From Caldifarciminota bacterium (GTDB lineage Bacteria > Hydrothermota > Tepidihabitantia > B3-TA06): a stretch of 41,348 nt of DNA. Below the pieces are notes generated by a model. The model was given only the letters and a program-made list of their open reading frames with translations, was not told the origin of the DNA and searched no databases. The stretch is from assembly GCA_023128825.1 (NCBI GenBank), contig JAGMDF010000019.1:1-41348 (forward strand). The letters run 5' to 3'. Within the stretch, counting starts at the first letter, position 1. Every line of letters begins with the position of its first letter. The translations under genes and the position numbers were made by a program. Below, piece by piece: positions 23,681-31,462 of this stretch.

Positions 23681-25038
23681 GACCCACGCCACCTTACGGA
23701 ACACAGCGCCTTGAGACCTCGCTTCGACCTGAACTTGCCCTGCACCTTACTCCCCAGATGCGTCTGCGGCTTGAGATACTTCAGGCCAATATACTCTCCC
23801 TCGAGGAGATGCTTTCGCTTGAACTGCAACAGAACCCTGCTCTTGAGTTGATTGAAGGAGAACCGGAAGCGGAGGAAGAGAGGGCTTCGGAAGAGTTCTC
23901 AGTTGACGACTTCTATCCCCACAACCCTGGTGCCGATTACGAGGAAGCCGAGAAAAGACCTGAGCCGGGATCACAGTGCACGGATCGTTCACCCCTTGAG
24001 GAACATATGATGTTAGCCATCACCCAGGAGTTCTCAGGATGCGAGACGGATTACCGCATCGCCCGCTACATACTTGAAGGTCTTGACGAGGATGGATTCC
24101 TGCACGAGGAATCAAATTCCATGGCTCAGGCTCTTGGCACAACCGAAGAAGAGGTGGAACGAGTAAGACGACGTATCCAGTTCCTGGAACCGGTTGGAAT
24201 AGCCTCCCGCGACATTCCTGAAGCGCTTTTGGTACAGCTCGAAACCCTTGGGTATAACGAAGAATCTACGGAGATACGCATCATCAAAGAAGGCTTCGAT
24301 GCCCTGCTCCAGAAAAGAATCACATCACTTGCGAAGATTCTGAGACTTCCAACCGAAGTAATTGCTGAGGCCTTTGAAACGATCTCCAGGCTTGACCCGA
24401 AACCGGGGCGCAACTTCCGCGAGATAGTATGCCGTTCCGTTCAGCCGGATATAACGATTCGTTACCGTGAAGGTAGGCTGGAGGTGGCTGTAAACGAGAG
24501 CCCTTTGCCCGGCTTGAGACTTTCGGCAAAGTTCAAGGAGATTCTTAGGAATCCAAAGAGATTCTCCAGCGAGGAGGTCGAGTTCGCCAGGCGAAAACTT
24601 GAAAGCGCGCAACTCTTTATCAAGGGAATCCTGCAGCGCCGCGACACCCTGCACCGTCTGGCTCAAAACGTGCTCCTCAGCAACTACGACTTCTTCAGCG
24701 GACGAACCAGTCAATCAACACCACTCCTTATGAAGAACATGGCCGATGAGTTAGGACTGCATGCTTCAACGATCTCACGCGCGGTACGTGACAAGTATAT
24801 TGAAACCCCGGTAGGTATATTCCCCCTGAGATCGTTTTTTGCGAAAGGCAAACAAAATCCTCTGCGCTCAAAACTTTCAGCAATCATAGCATCTGAAAAC
24901 AAGGATAACCCTTTGACAGACGAACAGATTGCCGAGCAACTGACCCGGATGGGGCTAAAGATCTCACGTCGCACTGTTGCAAAGCACCGGCTCAAGCTGA
25001 ATATCCCGGACCGTTTCCAGCGCAAAGCGCTGGGGTAG
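23677..25038 (+). CDS. rpoN: RNA polymerase sigma-54 factor
   Basis: A 453-aa sigma-54. Region I is the Gln/Leu-rich SLRPELALHLTPQMRLRLEILQAN segment onward (about 15-58), followed by the acidic region II. The core-binding and DNA-binding regions include LEPVGIASRDIPEALLVQLE and KNMADELGLHASTISRAVRDKYIETPVGIFPLRSFF. The C-terminal RpoN box, SRRTVAKHRLKLNIP, lies at about 430-444. The lptB-rpoN order is conserved in many Gram-negative bacteria. Its ATG overlaps the lptB stop by four bases. No sigma-54 activator is in the window. Confidence 0.97.
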   Translation: MRPTPPYGTQRLETSLRPELALHLTPQMRLRLEILQANILSLEEMLSLELQQNPALELIEGEPEAEEERASEEFSVDDFYPHNPGADYEEAEKRPEPGSQCTDRSPLEEHMMLAITQEFSGCETDYRIARYILEGLDEDGFLHEESNSMAQALGTTEEEVERVRRRIQFLEPVGIASRDIPEALLVQLETLGYNEESTEIRIIKEGFDALLQKRITSLAKILRLPTEVIAEAFETISRLDPKPGRNFREIVCRSVQPDITIRYREGRLEVAVNESPLPGLRLSAKFKEILRNPKRFSSEEVEFARRKLESAQLFIKGILQRRDTLHRLAQNVLLSNYDFFSGRTSQSTPLLMKNMADELGLHASTISRAVRDKYIETPVGIFPLRSFFAKGKQNPLRSKLSAIIASENKDNPLTDEQIAEQLTRMGLKISRRTVAKHRLKLNIPDRFQRKALG

Positions 25039-25151
25039 TGAATCGGGCGAACGCTCCCTTGCCCCATCGTGACGTAGTTCAGCCGAGAAAAAAGGCAGAG
25101 GCTACTCGAACCTCTATAAATTGGCGTAGGACTGATTTTTGCCTTTAGGGC

Positions 25152-25184
25152 TTGACAAGGTTGCATAGCTGAGTATTTTATACT
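25152..25184 (+). promoter_or_regulatory. Candidate promoter of the type IIG RM gene
   Basis: TTGACA (25152-25157) is followed at 16 bp by TATTTT (25174-25179) or, out of usual spacing, by TATACT (25179-25184). Either would start a short leader containing GGAAGTG before ATG 25199. Confidence 0.5.
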
Positions 25185-25198
25185 TGGAAGTGAAATAG

Positions 25199-28006
25199 AT
25201 GGCCAAAAAAAATCCAAACTTGGTTGAGCTTGATCAACTCAAGGAATACCTGCTTAACCCAGGTAAAGAGAAGGCCAAAGATTATTTGGCATTCCCGCTG
25301 TTCAAGAAATTGTTTGGCAGCAAGTTCAAAAAGGAAACGGATGCTGCCCGTGCGGACATCTATATTCAAGGGCAATTGCTGGTCGAACTAAAATCCGATT
25401 CCCGCGACTACATCGCAGGTTTCTACCAGGCGCTCCATTACGCGAAGCTAGGGTTATCTTTCTCTGCCATCTGTGTTATAGCACAGAAGTTCATCGCGTT
25501 GTGGAAGGTGAACAAAATCCCCGACCACGCAAAGCGCCTATCGGCAAAAGCGGATGCGACCATGCCTCCGAATGCCATCGGTGCCCTAAATGCTAGACGA
25601 ACGACAAAGGCACAGTCCATCGAAATTCTCAATGCTGCAGTATTCAAGTTGGTTCCGGCAGACTTTGAAGGATTATTTAAGAGGGATTTCGACACGGCGC
25701 TCCCCGAGTTCGTTCAAGTGCTTAAAAACCTGGAGGCAAAGCGTATTCAGATCGATACGCACAACTTCATTGACAGTATTAAACAGCTTGAAAGATTCTT
25801 CGAAGATCCCTTGGATGCTGTCCACTGCTTCTACGCTATTGTCGGTTTCTGGGATGTCACATCAACTGTTGCCACTGATGCGTCAGGTGAGCTTTTCTTG
25901 ATTGGAAAGAGGGGGTCAAAGGTCAGCGAGAAATTGAAAATCAAGCCTCGTCTCCATGAGGAGTTCAAAAAATTTGTTGAGAGCCGTTACGTCTTCACAA
26001 ATGAAGGTTCTGGTCTGACAGTTGATTATTATTTCAGTCGGTTTGACGAAGTCATTACCCGCATCAAACCCGAATATGCCAGGCAGCATGGCATATTTTT
26101 TACCGACAATAATCTCAGTAAGTTCGCTCTCTGGTTCGTGCACGAGTTTTTCGAGAAGAGATTGAGCGATAGGTATATCGTTCTCGACCCCGCGGGCGGC
26201 TCAGGAAATTTGGTAACAAGTTGGAAGGGACACCTGAAACATAAGGTTATCTCAGAGTTGGAGCCCGACTTGCTCAAAACCATTGAGCGCCGGATGAAGC
26301 TCGACCCTGAGCAGATCGAAGGTGGTTTTACCATCATTCCGAAAACGAACGAAAATAAGGGTTTGAACTTCTTAGACAAATCCGCAGAGCAATATGTGAA
26401 ACGTCTTTTGGCGGAACTAAGAGACAAGGATATTAAGTTCGACAAGCCGATTGCTTTTCTTCTCAATCCTCCATACAAAAATACCGACGAAAGTGAAGCA
26501 TTCCGTACCAAAGTAGGCACAGTCTATCAAATTCACCCTTCCATTCTGGAATTGACCGGCCATGATGCAGGCAGGGAGCGTTACCTGGCTTTTCTTGGGC
26601 AAATCATCAATATTGCGCGACTGCAAATGGGTGACTTGCAATTAACGGAGTTGAAACCTGAGGACATTCACCTTCCTGCACCACAAGGTAAGAAGAAAAA
26701 GGTGACTCCGCTGATTCTCATCTTCACCCCGACATCGTGGCTGATCCCGCGACCGACCTACGTCCCGTTTAGAGAAATTTTCGACGCCTTTTTCAAATAC
26801 GAGATGGGGTTCATCTTCCTGGGGAATGAGTTTTTCAAAATTAAAGGGCGCTTCCCTATTTCTTTTACCATTTGGAGCTACCACTACAAGATAGGGGGAA
26901 ACAAGAATAACGTAATTGTAAAAGACCTGACTCATTTGACGAATTCCGATTTGGAGGTCAATTGGAATTTGCCGATAGAAACCATTTCAAAGAAACTGAA
27001 AAGCCTTGTCAAAGCAGCAAAGGACGTTCTGTTCAATAACACTCGTGGGGACATCAGAAATCTTCTTCCAAAGCTTGCGGACAAATCAGGCAAACTTATT
27101 ACCCAGCCTCGCTATGATTACAGCGTTGCGAAGAAAGATACTGAAATAGGAAAATTAGTGAGTGGTTTTCCGATAAAAGATGAAAAGAACCATTTCGAGT
27201 TGATGCGGAAATGTGGAGATGCACTTGGAGAGTTTGTCGGATTCATGGATGATAATACTCCAGTAAGGGTGAAACAGGACAGTTGTTCGAGAATGTCGAA
27301 TAAAGGGAACAGAGCATGGTTTCGATTAGACCTTGATTTCAAGGGCATGAATAAAACACGGATTCAAGCAGGTTGTCCAGATAATAGAGGTTATTGTGCA
27401 TACGATCTCAATTCCGCTAAGACTACGTTTTTATGGTTTGCAATGACCAAAGTTTTGAATGGACGGTACCCAGTGTGGGTGAACCAATTTGACATTTGGG
27501 CGCCAAACATACCACAGCAAAAGGAAAAACAATTCTATTCCCTCTGTTTCGCGTTCGGTTTGGCAGAGAACCGATGCGTCGTGACAAAGTTCGAGAAAGA
27601 TAATCCCGTAGAAGGCGCACCTGAAGTGTTCGTTGACAATCCGCTATGCCCGACCAATCCAGAATCCTTCTGGTCAACAACGCTCGACCGCGAAATCGTA
27701 GCCAGGCCTAAGTTGGCCCGCGAGTTAGTCGGGCTTGTCAAAGAACTCTATAAAAAATGGAATCAGAAGTACTGCAAGGGGCAAATCCTGTACAGCGTCG
27801 GGCTGCAAGACGAACCTTATTTCAAGTATTTCGACTATAAGGATTTCCTCACACCGTATTCAGGGCTTATCCAAATAAAAAAGTATGCAGAACTAAAAAA
27901 TCTCGAAGACCTGCTGAATCTCTTTGAAAAGATTTCTGCAAAGACCAAAGAAGTTCGAGAAGAGATTTACAGGCTATTGACGGAGGAGTTCGCGTATTTT
28001 GAATAG
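25199..28006 (+). CDS. Single-chain type IIG restriction endonuclease/methyltransferase
   Basis: A 935-aa protein. The N-terminus has a PD-(D/E)XK nuclease core (ARADIYIQGQLLVELKSDSRD, with the ELK triad near residues 62-64). A helical linker is followed by an N6-adenine methyltransferase with SAM motif VLDPAGGSGNLVTSW and catalytic NPPY in AFLLNPPYKN. The last ~300 residues probably form the target-recognition region, ending in a helical tail. Nuclease, methylase and recognition in one chain is the type IIG layout. It sits alone between rpoN and yitT and looks inserted: neither neighbour is defence-related and tandem repeats follow it. The start is ATG 25199 with a weak GGAAGTG upstream. Confidence 0.88.
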   Translation: MAKKNPNLVELDQLKEYLLNPGKEKAKDYLAFPLFKKLFGSKFKKETDAARADIYIQGQLLVELKSDSRDYIAGFYQALHYAKLGLSFSAICVIAQKFIALWKVNKIPDHAKRLSAKADATMPPNAIGALNARRTTKAQSIEILNAAVFKLVPADFEGLFKRDFDTALPEFVQVLKNLEAKRIQIDTHNFIDSIKQLERFFEDPLDAVHCFYAIVGFWDVTSTVATDASGELFLIGKRGSKVSEKLKIKPRLHEEFKKFVESRYVFTNEGSGLTVDYYFSRFDEVITRIKPEYARQHGIFFTDNNLSKFALWFVHEFFEKRLSDRYIVLDPAGGSGNLVTSWKGHLKHKVISELEPDLLKTIERRMKLDPEQIEGGFTIIPKTNENKGLNFLDKSAEQYVKRLLAELRDKDIKFDKPIAFLLNPPYKNTDESEAFRTKVGTVYQIHPSILELTGHDAGRERYLAFLGQIINIARLQMGDLQLTELKPEDIHLPAPQGKKKKVTPLILIFTPTSWLIPRPTYVPFREIFDAFFKYEMGFIFLGNEFFKIKGRFPISFTIWSYHYKIGGNKNNVIVKDLTHLTNSDLEVNWNLPIETISKKLKSLVKAAKDVLFNNTRGDIRNLLPKLADKSGKLITQPRYDYSVAKKDTEIGKLVSGFPIKDEKNHFELMRKCGDALGEFVGFMDDNTPVRVKQDSCSRMSNKGNRAWFRLDLDFKGMNKTRIQAGCPDNRGYCAYDLNSAKTTFLWFAMTKVLNGRYPVWVNQFDIWAPNIPQQKEKQFYSLCFAFGLAENRCVVTKFEKDNPVEGAPEVFVDNPLCPTNPESFWSTTLDREIVARPKLARELVGLVKELYKKWNQKYCKGQILYSVGLQDEPYFKYFDYKDFLTPYSGLIQIKKYAELKNLEDLLNLFEKISAKTKEVREEIYRLLTEEFAYFE

Positions 28007-28013
28007 GCCCTGT

Positions 28014-28090
28014 CCAGCTTTTGGGTAGTTTCTGTCCATCTTTTGTCCACCTTTTGACCACCTTTTGACCACCTTTTGACCAGCTTATTT
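28014..28090 (+). repeat. 11-bp tandem repeats downstream of the type IIG gene
   Basis: CCACCTTTTGA is repeated exactly at 28047, 28058 and 28069. A degraded copy lies at 28036 (CCATCTTTTGT), and related ends at 28014 (CCAGCTTTTGG) and 28080 keep the same 11-bp register. The unit resembles the element's TGCACCA boxes in period and partly in sequence (TTTTGA-CCACC versus TTTTGCACCAC), but no integrase is nearby. Confidence 0.75.
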
Positions 28091-28125
28091 TTTACCCCGG
28101 ACGTCTGTGTATTCTGCGTGTCGGG

Positions 28126-28153
28126 TTGACTAAAATGTAAGGGAAAGTAGAAT
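28126..28153 (+). promoter_or_regulatory. Promoter of the yitT-family gene, leaderless arrangement
   Basis: TTGACT (28126-28131), 16 bp, TAGAAT (28148-28153), then only five bases to ATG 28159. No Shine-Dalgarno sequence fits in between. Confidence 0.7.
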
Positions 28154-28158
28154 CCGTC

Positions 28159-29052
28159 ATGCCTAAACCTACTAAGAAGAAGTTCGTTTTAAAGCTTAAC
28201 TGGAAGCACGAGCTGCGCGATGCTGCGTTCATCGCCATTGGAAGTGCCGTGTGCGGCGCAGCTTACGCGATGTTCCTTATTCCGCACCACATCGTTTCAG
28301 GCGGGGTGGGCGGCATATCCATCATAATCAATTACCTCACCAAATGGCCGGTAGCCCTGTTCTATGTCGTACTGAACATACCGATCTTCTTCCTCGGCCT
28401 GCGCGGGATGGGGAAGCGCTACGCTCTAAAAAGCCTGGCCGGTATTTTTGCCGTATCAGGCTTCATCTTTCTTTTTGGAAACGTCCTTCAGTTACAGGAA
28501 GTTACCAAGGAAATCGACATCATCCTGAGCGCAATCTACGGCGGTGCTCTCCTTGGACTGGGTCTGGGGATAGTCTTCCGGGGCCACGGCTCCACCGGCG
28601 GAACCGACATCGTCGGTCAGTTCCTGGCAAAGCACACCAACATCTCGGTCGGCGGATGGATTCTCATTATAGACTTTATCGTCATCGGCTCCTCAGGATT
28701 CATCTTCAAGACCCTTGAAGCGCCTCTCTATGGAATACTGTCCCTGATCGTGAACACCAAGGTAATTGACCTGGTTCTTGAGGGCTTCAGCTACGCCCGT
28801 GCCGCCCACATCATTACATCAAAACCCCAGGAGGTTTCGTGGGCGATAGCACTTGAGATGCGGCGCGGGGTGACAGCACTAAAAGGACACTCATACTTCT
28901 CAGGGAAGAAACGCGAGGTGCTCTACATCGTGCTTACCCGAAGGGAGATCTCCTATCTCAAATACATCGTAAAACAGGTGGACCCTGACGCGTTCGTGGT
29001 CATCTCCGACGTGTACGAGGTGCTGGGCAAGGGGTTCAGGCCAAGGGTGTAG
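28159..29052 (+). CDS. YitT-family membrane protein (DUF161 + DUF2179)
   Basis: A 297-aa integral membrane protein. About six hydrophobic segments form the DUF161 part, including SGGVGGISIIINYL, a glycine-rich FRGHGSTGGTDIVGQFL loop and ILIIDFIVIGSSGFIF. The C-terminal soluble DUF2179 domain (about 210-290) includes RRGVTALKGHSYFSGKKREVLYIVLTRREI and DPDAFVVISDVYEVLGKGF. YitT-family proteins are common, with poorly defined transport or membrane roles. Length and both domains are intact. It is monocistronic as far as can be seen. Confidence 0.9.
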   Translation: MPKPTKKKFVLKLNWKHELRDAAFIAIGSAVCGAAYAMFLIPHHIVSGGVGGISIIINYLTKWPVALFYVVLNIPIFFLGLRGMGKRYALKSLAGIFAVSGFIFLFGNVLQLQEVTKEIDIILSAIYGGALLGLGLGIVFRGHGSTGGTDIVGQFLAKHTNISVGGWILIIDFIVIGSSGFIFKTLEAPLYGILSLIVNTKVIDLVLEGFSYARAAHIITSKPQEVSWAIALEMRRGVTALKGHSYFSGKKREVLYIVLTRREISYLKYIVKQVDPDAFVVISDVYEVLGKGFRPRV

Positions 29053-29106
29053 CTGACATCTCTATATCCAGGAACTAAGGCCGCCGTAGGCAAGAGGGTC
29101 TCTCTC

Positions 29107-29134
29107 TTGACACGACCCGATCTACCAATATCAT
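29107..29134 (+). promoter_or_regulatory. Promoter upstream of the 48-aa membrane peptide
   Basis: TTGACA (29107-29112), 16 bp, TATCAT (29129-29134, 5 of 6 matches). It predicts a leader of roughly 70 nt before ATG 29214. Confidence 0.6.
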
Positions 29135-29213
29135 AGGGAGATCAGAAAACGCGAAGAGCAACCGCTTCAGACGATAGGAAAGCAAAGCAGTTTGTCAGGA
29201 TAAGAAAGGAGTT

Positions 29214-29360
29214 ATGATGCAGCCACGAGATGCGGAAAACCAGGAAGCTAAAGTCGACAAAACCATTATCACGGTCTCCGTGGTTTTGGGCGGCATATAC
29301 TTCCTTCTAATATTCGGGTACATAGCTTTGATTGCGTCTCTGTTTTCACGAACCTGGTAG
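29214..29360 (+). CDS. 48-aa single-pass membrane peptide
   Basis: A small ORF (MMQPRDAENQEAKVDK, then TIITVSVVLGGIYFLLIFGY and further hydrophobic residues, ending FSRTW). It has a charged N-terminus and one transmembrane helix of about 25 residues. AAAGGAG lies five bases before the ATG and a promoter (TTGACA/TATCAT) is upstream, which supports expression. No family is recognised. Small single-pass peptides may act as subunits of membrane complexes or as regulators; nothing here decides that. Confidence 0.65.
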   Translation: MMQPRDAENQEAKVDKTIITVSVVLGGIYFLLIFGYIALIASLFSRTW

Positions 29361-29449
29361 TATTCTTCAAGGGCGAGCAATCCCTGCTTCTATCTCTTTC
29401 CATGAACACCGGGGATTAGGGGACGAAAAATTTAAGCCTACCCTTGAGG

Positions 29450-29917
29450 TTAATCCTTCTTTACCGCCTTGAACTCTACCGACTTATCTGAGCGGGGTAC
29501 TGCGATGATCTGACAGGGATAGGTAAGTGCCATGGTAACCATCGCGTCGGGCGGCGGGGACTTCTCTTGGTACTCCACAATAATGGTCTTTGGCCCTTCG
29601 AGCACGCGCTGGATTGAAATGCTGTAGCCACCGGTGGGCTTTTCGCCGGAAAAGACACCCACAAGCATCTGAGTAGAGAAATCAACCTCCGGAGCAGGAA
29701 GCTTGTTGCCTTCGCCGGTTATCACCATGCAGTAGCGATCCCAGAACGCCTCCCAGCTCTCTGCATCGCGAAAAACCATACCGCCGGATTCAGGATACTG
29801 CAAACCACTACAAGGTATCGATTCAAGTGGGGAGACCGGTTTAAGGGTCTTCACGTTGGAACACCCCATCATCAATAAGAGGGCCACAATGGACCCAAAG
29901 ATGAATTTGCTTATCAT
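29450..29917 (-). CDS. Lipoprotein with PrcB-like C-terminal domain
   Basis: A 155-aa lipoprotein. The signal peptide MISKFIFGSIVALLLMMGC ends in a lipobox Cys at residue 19. The C-terminal half fits the PrcB_C pattern: MLVGVFSGEKPTGGYSISIQRVLEG, then IIVEYQEKSPPPD, then ALTYPCQIIAVPRSDK. Such domains occur in a regulator of the PrtP/dentilisin protease complex and in many stand-alone envelope lipoproteins. Its ATG overlaps the stop of the FrhB/FdhB-like gene (ATGA), so it is translationally tied to the Hdr operon despite being an envelope protein. Confidence 0.8.
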   Translation of the reverse strand: MISKFIFGSIVALLLMMGCSNVKTLKPVSPLESIPCSGLQYPESGGMVFRDAESWEAFWDRYCMVITGEGNKLPAPEVDFSTQMLVGVFSGEKPTGGYSISIQRVLEGPKTIIVEYQEKSPPPDAMVTMALTYPCQIIAVPRSDKSVEFKAVKKD

Positions 29918-31011
29918 ACTTTCTCCTCGCCCATCTCAGTGAACTCATCCTCCCTGAAGGTTGCCAATGGTAAAGGATCGGTGAGGGAGCGACCCGCATG
30001 GATATCCAACTCCTTCTGGGCGGTGGTAGAGATGAGGGTGAACAGCTGGCCGACCCTGATATCATGTGGACAGGCCTGCTCGCACATCCCGCAGGCAACG
30101 CAGGAAAGTCCAATGTGGTTCATGCGCCCCAGGTGGAACAGTATCTCGTCGCGCGGCATCGCGAGGATACCGCGACGCTGGGTCCACTCCTCGTAGCGCG
30201 GTCCTTCGAAGTGAAAGGTGGCGGAGTCGAAAAAGCACTCGTTGCAGTAGCACACCGGACACATTGTTCGACAGTTGTGACAGTCAACGCATTTGGCAAA
30301 GAATTTTACGAGGCCCTCGATGCCGGCGACTTCTTTCTTTAGCTCTGCCAGATTCTTCTCCATGAACGCGGTACGCTTCTCGGCTTCGGATTTAAGCGCG
30401 GACTCGCGGGCGGAGGTATCGGAAAGTTCTGCGTCGAGGGCTATGTGCTTGAGTATCTCTTCACCTTTGTCGGTCTTGGCTTCCAGGATGATTCCGCCGT
30501 CGGCCCCGAAGGTGCCGATGTTGATGTCGGCCACCGGTGCGGTGGGATGCTCGCACATGCGGCAGACGGGACGGATTTGTTCTTCGGTGAAATCGGAGAA
30601 TCCAGGAAGGGTATCGGACGCCTTCTCTTCGAACGTCTCAGGCTCCACCGTACCCGGGCAGTCGCGGGTGATTAAAAGAACGTTATCAAGGCTGATCTGG
30701 CGCAGTTTGACCAGTTCCACCGCGGCCCTGGATTCGCAGGGACGAAGCAGCACGGCGACGGTATTGGTTGGATTGGCAAACCGGGTGATCTTGGAAAGTT
30801 GAACGGCAGTGGATAAAGGCATGACCGGAGCGAACGGGAAGGTTTCATCGAGGGAGTCCTTTGAGGAAAGCAGAGCGGGGAATATCTGGTTCAGGCCGGA
30901 TTTTCTGGCAGGTAGTAATGCGGAGGCAATAAGGTTCGCGCCGAATAGCTCGGCAAAGAACTCACGGGTCGCCTCGCGAGGATTCAGATCCTTCGCATAG
31001 ATTCCAACCAT
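29914..31011 (-). CDS. FrhB/FdhB-like flavin and iron-sulfur subunit
   Basis: A 365-aa protein related to the beta subunit of coenzyme F420-reducing hydrogenase and formate dehydrogenase. The N-terminal half has FrhB/FdhB-like VAVLLRPCESRAAVELVKL and LLITRDCPGT. The C-terminal half carries two [4Fe-4S] motifs: C241-x2-C244-x2-C247-x3-C251 (with extra Cys in CYCNECFF) and C304-x2-C307-x2-C310-x3-C314. These subunits pass electrons between a flavin and Fe-S partners. No F420 biosynthesis gene is visible, so NAD(P)H, ferredoxin or a local donor may replace F420. It follows mvhD within a few bases. Confidence 0.83.
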   Translation of the reverse strand: MVGIYAKDLNPREATREFFAELFGANLIASALLPARKSGLNQIFPALLSSKDSLDETFPFAPVMPLSTAVQLSKITRFANPTNTVAVLLRPCESRAAVELVKLRQISLDNVLLITRDCPGTVEPETFEEKASDTLPGFSDFTEEQIRPVCRMCEHPTAPVADINIGTFGADGGIILEAKTDKGEEILKHIALDAELSDTSARESALKSEAEKRTAFMEKNLAELKKEVAGIEGLVKFFAKCVDCHNCRTMCPVCYCNECFFDSATFHFEGPRYEEWTQRRGILAMPRDEILFHLGRMNHIGLSCVACGMCEQACPHDIRVGQLFTLISTTAQKELDIHAGRSLTDPLPLATFREDEFTEMGEEKV

Positions 31012-31019
31012 CGTTACGC

Positions 31020-31445
31020 CTATGTCTGCGGGGATTTGCCCATCGGGTTCGGGCCTTTTTCTTTGATTTCATCGGTCATCTGGCGAACCACCTTGGCGAA
31101 TCGCACCCCCTCGGATGCTGATATCCATCTAAGCCACACCCGGTCAGGGTCCAAATCGAGGGTATTGAAGATGGATTTTAAAAGCGCCACCCTGCGCCGG
31201 GCCTTGTAGTTGCCGTTCACATAGTGGCAATCGTTGGGATGGCAGCCGCCGATCAAAACACCGTCGGCGCCTTCCAGCAGCGCCTTGATAACGTAGCTTG
31301 CGTCCACCGAACCGGAGCACATCACGCGTATAGGCCGCACGTTGGCCGGATACTGGATACGCGAGGTACCCGCCAGGTCAGCCGCGGCAGCGGTGCACCA
31401 GTTGCAGAAAAAACCTACGATCTTCGGATCAAATTCCTTTTCCAT
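31020..31445 (-). CDS. mvhD: MvhD-like [2Fe-2S] electron-transfer subunit
   Basis: A 141-aa protein of the MvhD/VhuD family. It carries the Cys pattern FFCNWCTAAAADLAG, then VRPIRVMCSGSVDASYVIKALLEGADGVLIGGCHPNDCHYVNGN. MvhD binds one [2Fe-2S] cluster and connects an electron-donating unit to HdrA. The start is ATG 31445 with GAGG upstream. It lies 17 bp after the double-HdrA gene and directly before the FrhB/FdhB-like gene, so it is the probable link between them. Confidence 0.93.
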   Translation of the reverse strand: MEKEFDPKIVGFFCNWCTAAAADLAGTSRIQYPANVRPIRVMCSGSVDASYVIKALLEGADGVLIGGCHPNDCHYVNGNYKARRRVALLKSIFNTLDLDPDRVWLRWISASEGVRFAKVVRQMTDEIKEKGPNPMGKSPQT

Positions 31446-31462
31446 TAATCGCCTCTTTCAGT

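Noticed and set aside
25081-25125. tRNA-like T-arm (GAGGTTCGAGT on the minus strand) before the type IIG gene
   Set aside because: The loop is too long and no acceptor, D or anticodon arm is present. It is at best a weak hairpin.
28014-28090. CRISPR array
   Set aside because: The units are 11 bp and directly adjacent, with no spacers and no cas genes.
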